Of a DNA stretch of 35,082 bases, positions 33,284 through 35,082 are shown in pieces. Source of the stretch: Thalassolituus sp. Lineage in GTDB: Bacteria; Pseudomonadota; Gammaproteobacteria; Pseudomonadales; Oceanobacteraceae. The position numbers and the translations under genes were made by a program. Numbering within the stretch: the first letter of the stretch is position 1; each line of letters starts with the position of its first letter. Under the pieces are notes generated by a model, which saw nothing but the letters and a program-made list of their open reading frames with translations, did no database searches and had not been told where the DNA came from. Where the stretch lies: the NCBI GenBank assembly GCA_006212115.1, contig PDUK01000027.1, forward strand, positions 1-35,082. The letters are read 5' to 3'.

Positions 33284-34483
33284 ATGCAGAAGCTGGCATG
33301 TGCGGTGTTGTCAGCACTTCTGCTGATGCAGGGGTGCAATGATCCCGATTCGGACAAGCCGATGGCACCCGAGGTCGCTGGCTTACCAGACCCAGACAGC
33401 GTCGCCGTACCGGACGACATTGCCGCGCATCTGTCTGGCGTTGCTTTTGCTCAATTATCGAAAGCGATCGAGGCCGCTCAGGCGATGCAATCCAGCATTG
33501 GCGCCTTATCCAGACAAGCCGACAGTGCGCTTCTTGAAGAAGCCAGAGTCCACTGGCGCAGCGCCTACTCGGCCTACCTTGGCTCATTGGCGGCGGTTAA
33601 TATTCCAGTCAGGGAACCGGCGGAGTGGTTCTCGGCGGCGTTAACCCGCAGGCATCTTGAACAGAAGATCAACAGTTGGCCCATCGAACCGGGCTACATT
33701 GATTATCTCGAAGGCTACCCCAAAACCGGTATCGTCAACGACACAACGCTGACGATTGATCATGACAACCTGATCAGCCAGCACCAGTTTTCAGACCGCA
33801 GTTACGTCAGCCTCGGCTTTCACGCGCTGGAATTCTTACTCTGGGGAGAGCGCGGTCACCGACAGGTCAGCGACTTCGACACCAACATAGAAAGCAGCAC
33901 GAATTCTGAGAGTGAACCGCCAAACCCGAGCGCTGTGCACCACCAGACACGCCGGCTGGCCTATTTGACGACGGCGAGCGATATCCTGATATCCGATTTG
34001 CAGCGCCTGCAGATGCGCTGGGCACCTGCGACCGACAATCAAGCGGCCGGTCATTATGCGCAACTTCTCTCAGAAGTTGCGCCCGCAGAAACCCTGCAGG
34101 CCAGCCTGCTCACGGTTGCTCGTCTGATTGAGCAAGACCTCCTCCAACATTATCTGCAAGACGAAGGCAGCAGCCCATTTAGTGCGACCACACCAGACGA
34201 TCTGGCTGCTGCGCTGCGTGGCATTCGCCAGACGCTGTTGTCTGAAGATGGTTTAACCGCGTTACAGCCGGTTCTTACAGCGAGAAAAGACGAAGCGGAT
34301 CTTGCGTTGCTGGCGACGCTTATCTCCCTCACCGGCAAGGATACCGCTTGCAGTGTCGGCTGGAGTACAACGCCGGTTTACACGGAGGGACAGGGCGCCT
34401 GTCGGGAGCAAATGCTGGAACTGCTGATCACCTTGAAAAAGATCAGTGATCAGCTTGGTTTACAGGTTCCAGTTAGTAGCTGA
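33284..34483 (+). CDS. Imelysin-family lipoprotein
   Basis: This 399-residue protein starts at ATG 33284, 4 bases after the HAD gene. MQKLACAVLSALLLMQGC is a lipoprotein-like signal, though the lipobox MQGC is not canonical; Cys18 would be lipidated by Lgt. The in-frame upstream start at 33197 lies inside the HAD gene and would bury the signal. The helical mature domain has the imelysin motif GFHALEFLLWG (178-188, GxHxxE with His180 and Glu183) and WRSAYSAYL. Imelysins are periplasmic, often iron-regulated proteins in iron uptake loci. No iron transporter or partner peroxidase lies next to it. Confidence 0.9.
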   Translation: MQKLACAVLSALLLMQGCNDPDSDKPMAPEVAGLPDPDSVAVPDDIAAHLSGVAFAQLSKAIEAAQAMQSSIGALSRQADSALLEEARVHWRSAYSAYLGSLAAVNIPVREPAEWFSAALTRRHLEQKINSWPIEPGYIDYLEGYPKTGIVNDTTLTIDHDNLISQHQFSDRSYVSLGFHALEFLLWGERGHRQVSDFDTNIESSTNSESEPPNPSAVHHQTRRLAYLTTASDILISDLQRLQMRWAPATDNQAAGHYAQLLSEVAPAETLQASLLTVARLIEQDLLQHYLQDEGSSPFSATTPDDLAAALRGIRQTLLSEDGLTALQPVLTARKDEADLALLATLISLTGKDTACSVGWSTTPVYTEGQGACREQMLELLITLKKISDQLGLQVPVSS

Positions 34484-35082
34484 TCAACGCGTCGGCAGCA
34501 CCCGGGCAAATACCGCTTTGAGATAACGGGTTTCAGGAATAGCAGGCAGTACGGGATGGTCCGCGCCTTGCGAGCCAACATGCTGAATCAAGACTTCACG
34601 ATCCAACTCTCGCCCTAACACTCGCAGAATATCCGGTAAGCGATCATCCGCAAGATGCATTGAGCACGATCCTGCGACGATCATGCCGTCTTTATTCAAT
34701 AAGCGCATGGCAATCTGATTAATGCGCTTGTAGGCCTGCTCTCCGGCTTTTACATCTTTGCGACGCGGAATAAATGCCGGTGGATCGACCACGATGACAT
34801 CGAATCGCTCACCGGCATCGCGCAACTGCTTAAGCGCCGCGAAGGCATCGCCTTCCCAACAATGCAGTTTTTCTTCCACACCATTGAGCGCCGCATTTTC
34901 TTCAACCCAGTCGAGGGCCTGCGCCGAGGCATCAACACAATGCACTTCGCTGGCTCCGTGATTCGCCGCCTGAACACCCCAGCCACCAACATAACTGAAA
35001 ACGTCCAGCACACGTTTGCCTTTAACCAGACGGTTAAGTTGTGCACGATTTTCACGATGATCATAAAACCACCCGGTTTTCT
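34484..35082 (-). CDS. rlmI: 23S rRNA m5C methyltransferase RlmI-like, partial
   Basis: The 5' part lies beyond the right edge; about 199 C-terminal residues are visible. The reading frame is open to 35082 and includes KTGWFYDHRENRAQLNRL upstream of VLDVFSYVGGWGV, so a Met near 35011 is internal. The SAM-binding motif DVFSYVGGWG, VHCVDAS, DVIVVDPPAF and SCSMHL are characteristic of the RlmI/YccW group, which methylates C1962 of 23S rRNA. Its stop abuts the imelysin stop, so the two genes converge with no gap. Confidence 0.9.
   Translation of the reverse strand, partial: KTGWFYDHRENRAQLNRLVKGKRVLDVFSYVGGWGVQAANHGASEVHCVDASAQALDWVEENAALNGVEEKLHCWEGDAFAALKQLRDAGERFDVIVVDPPAFIPRRKDVKAGEQAYKRINQIAMRLLNKDGMIVAGSCSMHLADDRLPDILRVLGRELDREVLIQHVGSQGADHPVLPAIPETRYLKAVFARVLPTR

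Noticed and set aside
34484-35011. Complete 175-residue methyltransferase starting at 35011
   Set aside because: The reading frame continues to the window edge with conserved RlmI sequence (KTGWFYDHRENR), so the gene is truncated by the window and that start is internal.

Overview
The window looks like a chromosomal segment of a marine-type gammaproteobacterium, probably Oceanospirillales or a Pseudomonas relative. The evidence is gene content and order: rppH-ptsP next to a SerB-like HAD gene, TauE/SafE-lgt-thyA with folA nearby, and an argE-argA neighbourhood, all arranged much as in Pseudomonas. I see no rRNA, tRNA, CRISPR array, prophage or transposase gene. Most of the window is housekeeping with a few accessory genes.

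Layout. (1) 1-1330: a TorF-type porin (minus, cut by the window edge) divergent from ubiK. The porin has a sigma-54 promoter and a good NtrC-type palindrome upstream. (2) 1340-1990: a gene-free mosaic of hairpins in which two ~197-bp units lie in inverted orientation. (3) 1993-7674 (minus): a complete urea ABC transporter operon urtABCDE with a sigma-54 promoter ahead of urtA and two strong hairpins between urtA and urtB. No urease genes are present in the window. (4) 8001-10757 (minus): a 918-residue membrane-anchored heme peroxidase of the alpha-dioxygenase type with an extra C-terminal domain. (5) 11154-14572 (minus): CYTH triphosphatase, an orphan GspE/PilB-type ATPase and a DEDDh exonuclease, divergent from argE-argA (14627-17194, plus). 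(6) 17199-19581: a beta-barrel outer-membrane protein with a probable single-base frameshift, a small membrane protein and a BASS-family transporter. (7) 19668-20995: a thioesterase, then a short DUF1315/YeaC-like gene and a cysteine-rich gene behind a Fur-box-like site and a 14-bp tandem repeat. (8) 21161-25910 (minus): folA, a degenerate-GGDEF/EAL protein, thyA, lgt and a TauE/SafE transporter. (9) 26034-29594 (plus): an NRDE/TANGO2 protein, then an LdtD-like L,D-transpeptidase and a MepK-like endopeptidase. (10) 29600-35082: ptsP and rppH (minus), a HAD phosphatase coupled to an imelysin lipoprotein (plus), and rlmI (minus, cut by the window edge).

How the genes work together. The strongest theme is nitrogen scavenging: the porin and the urea transporter both carry sigma-54 -24/-12 elements, and PtsP (nitrogen PTS enzyme I) lies further along. 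A second theme is envelope maintenance: LdtD forms 3-3 peptidoglycan cross-links and MepK can cut them, while Lgt modifies lipoproteins, probably including the imelysin protein. The least explained items are the peroxidase C-terminal domain, the Fur-box two-gene unit, the orphan GspE operon and the inverted repeat mosaic.
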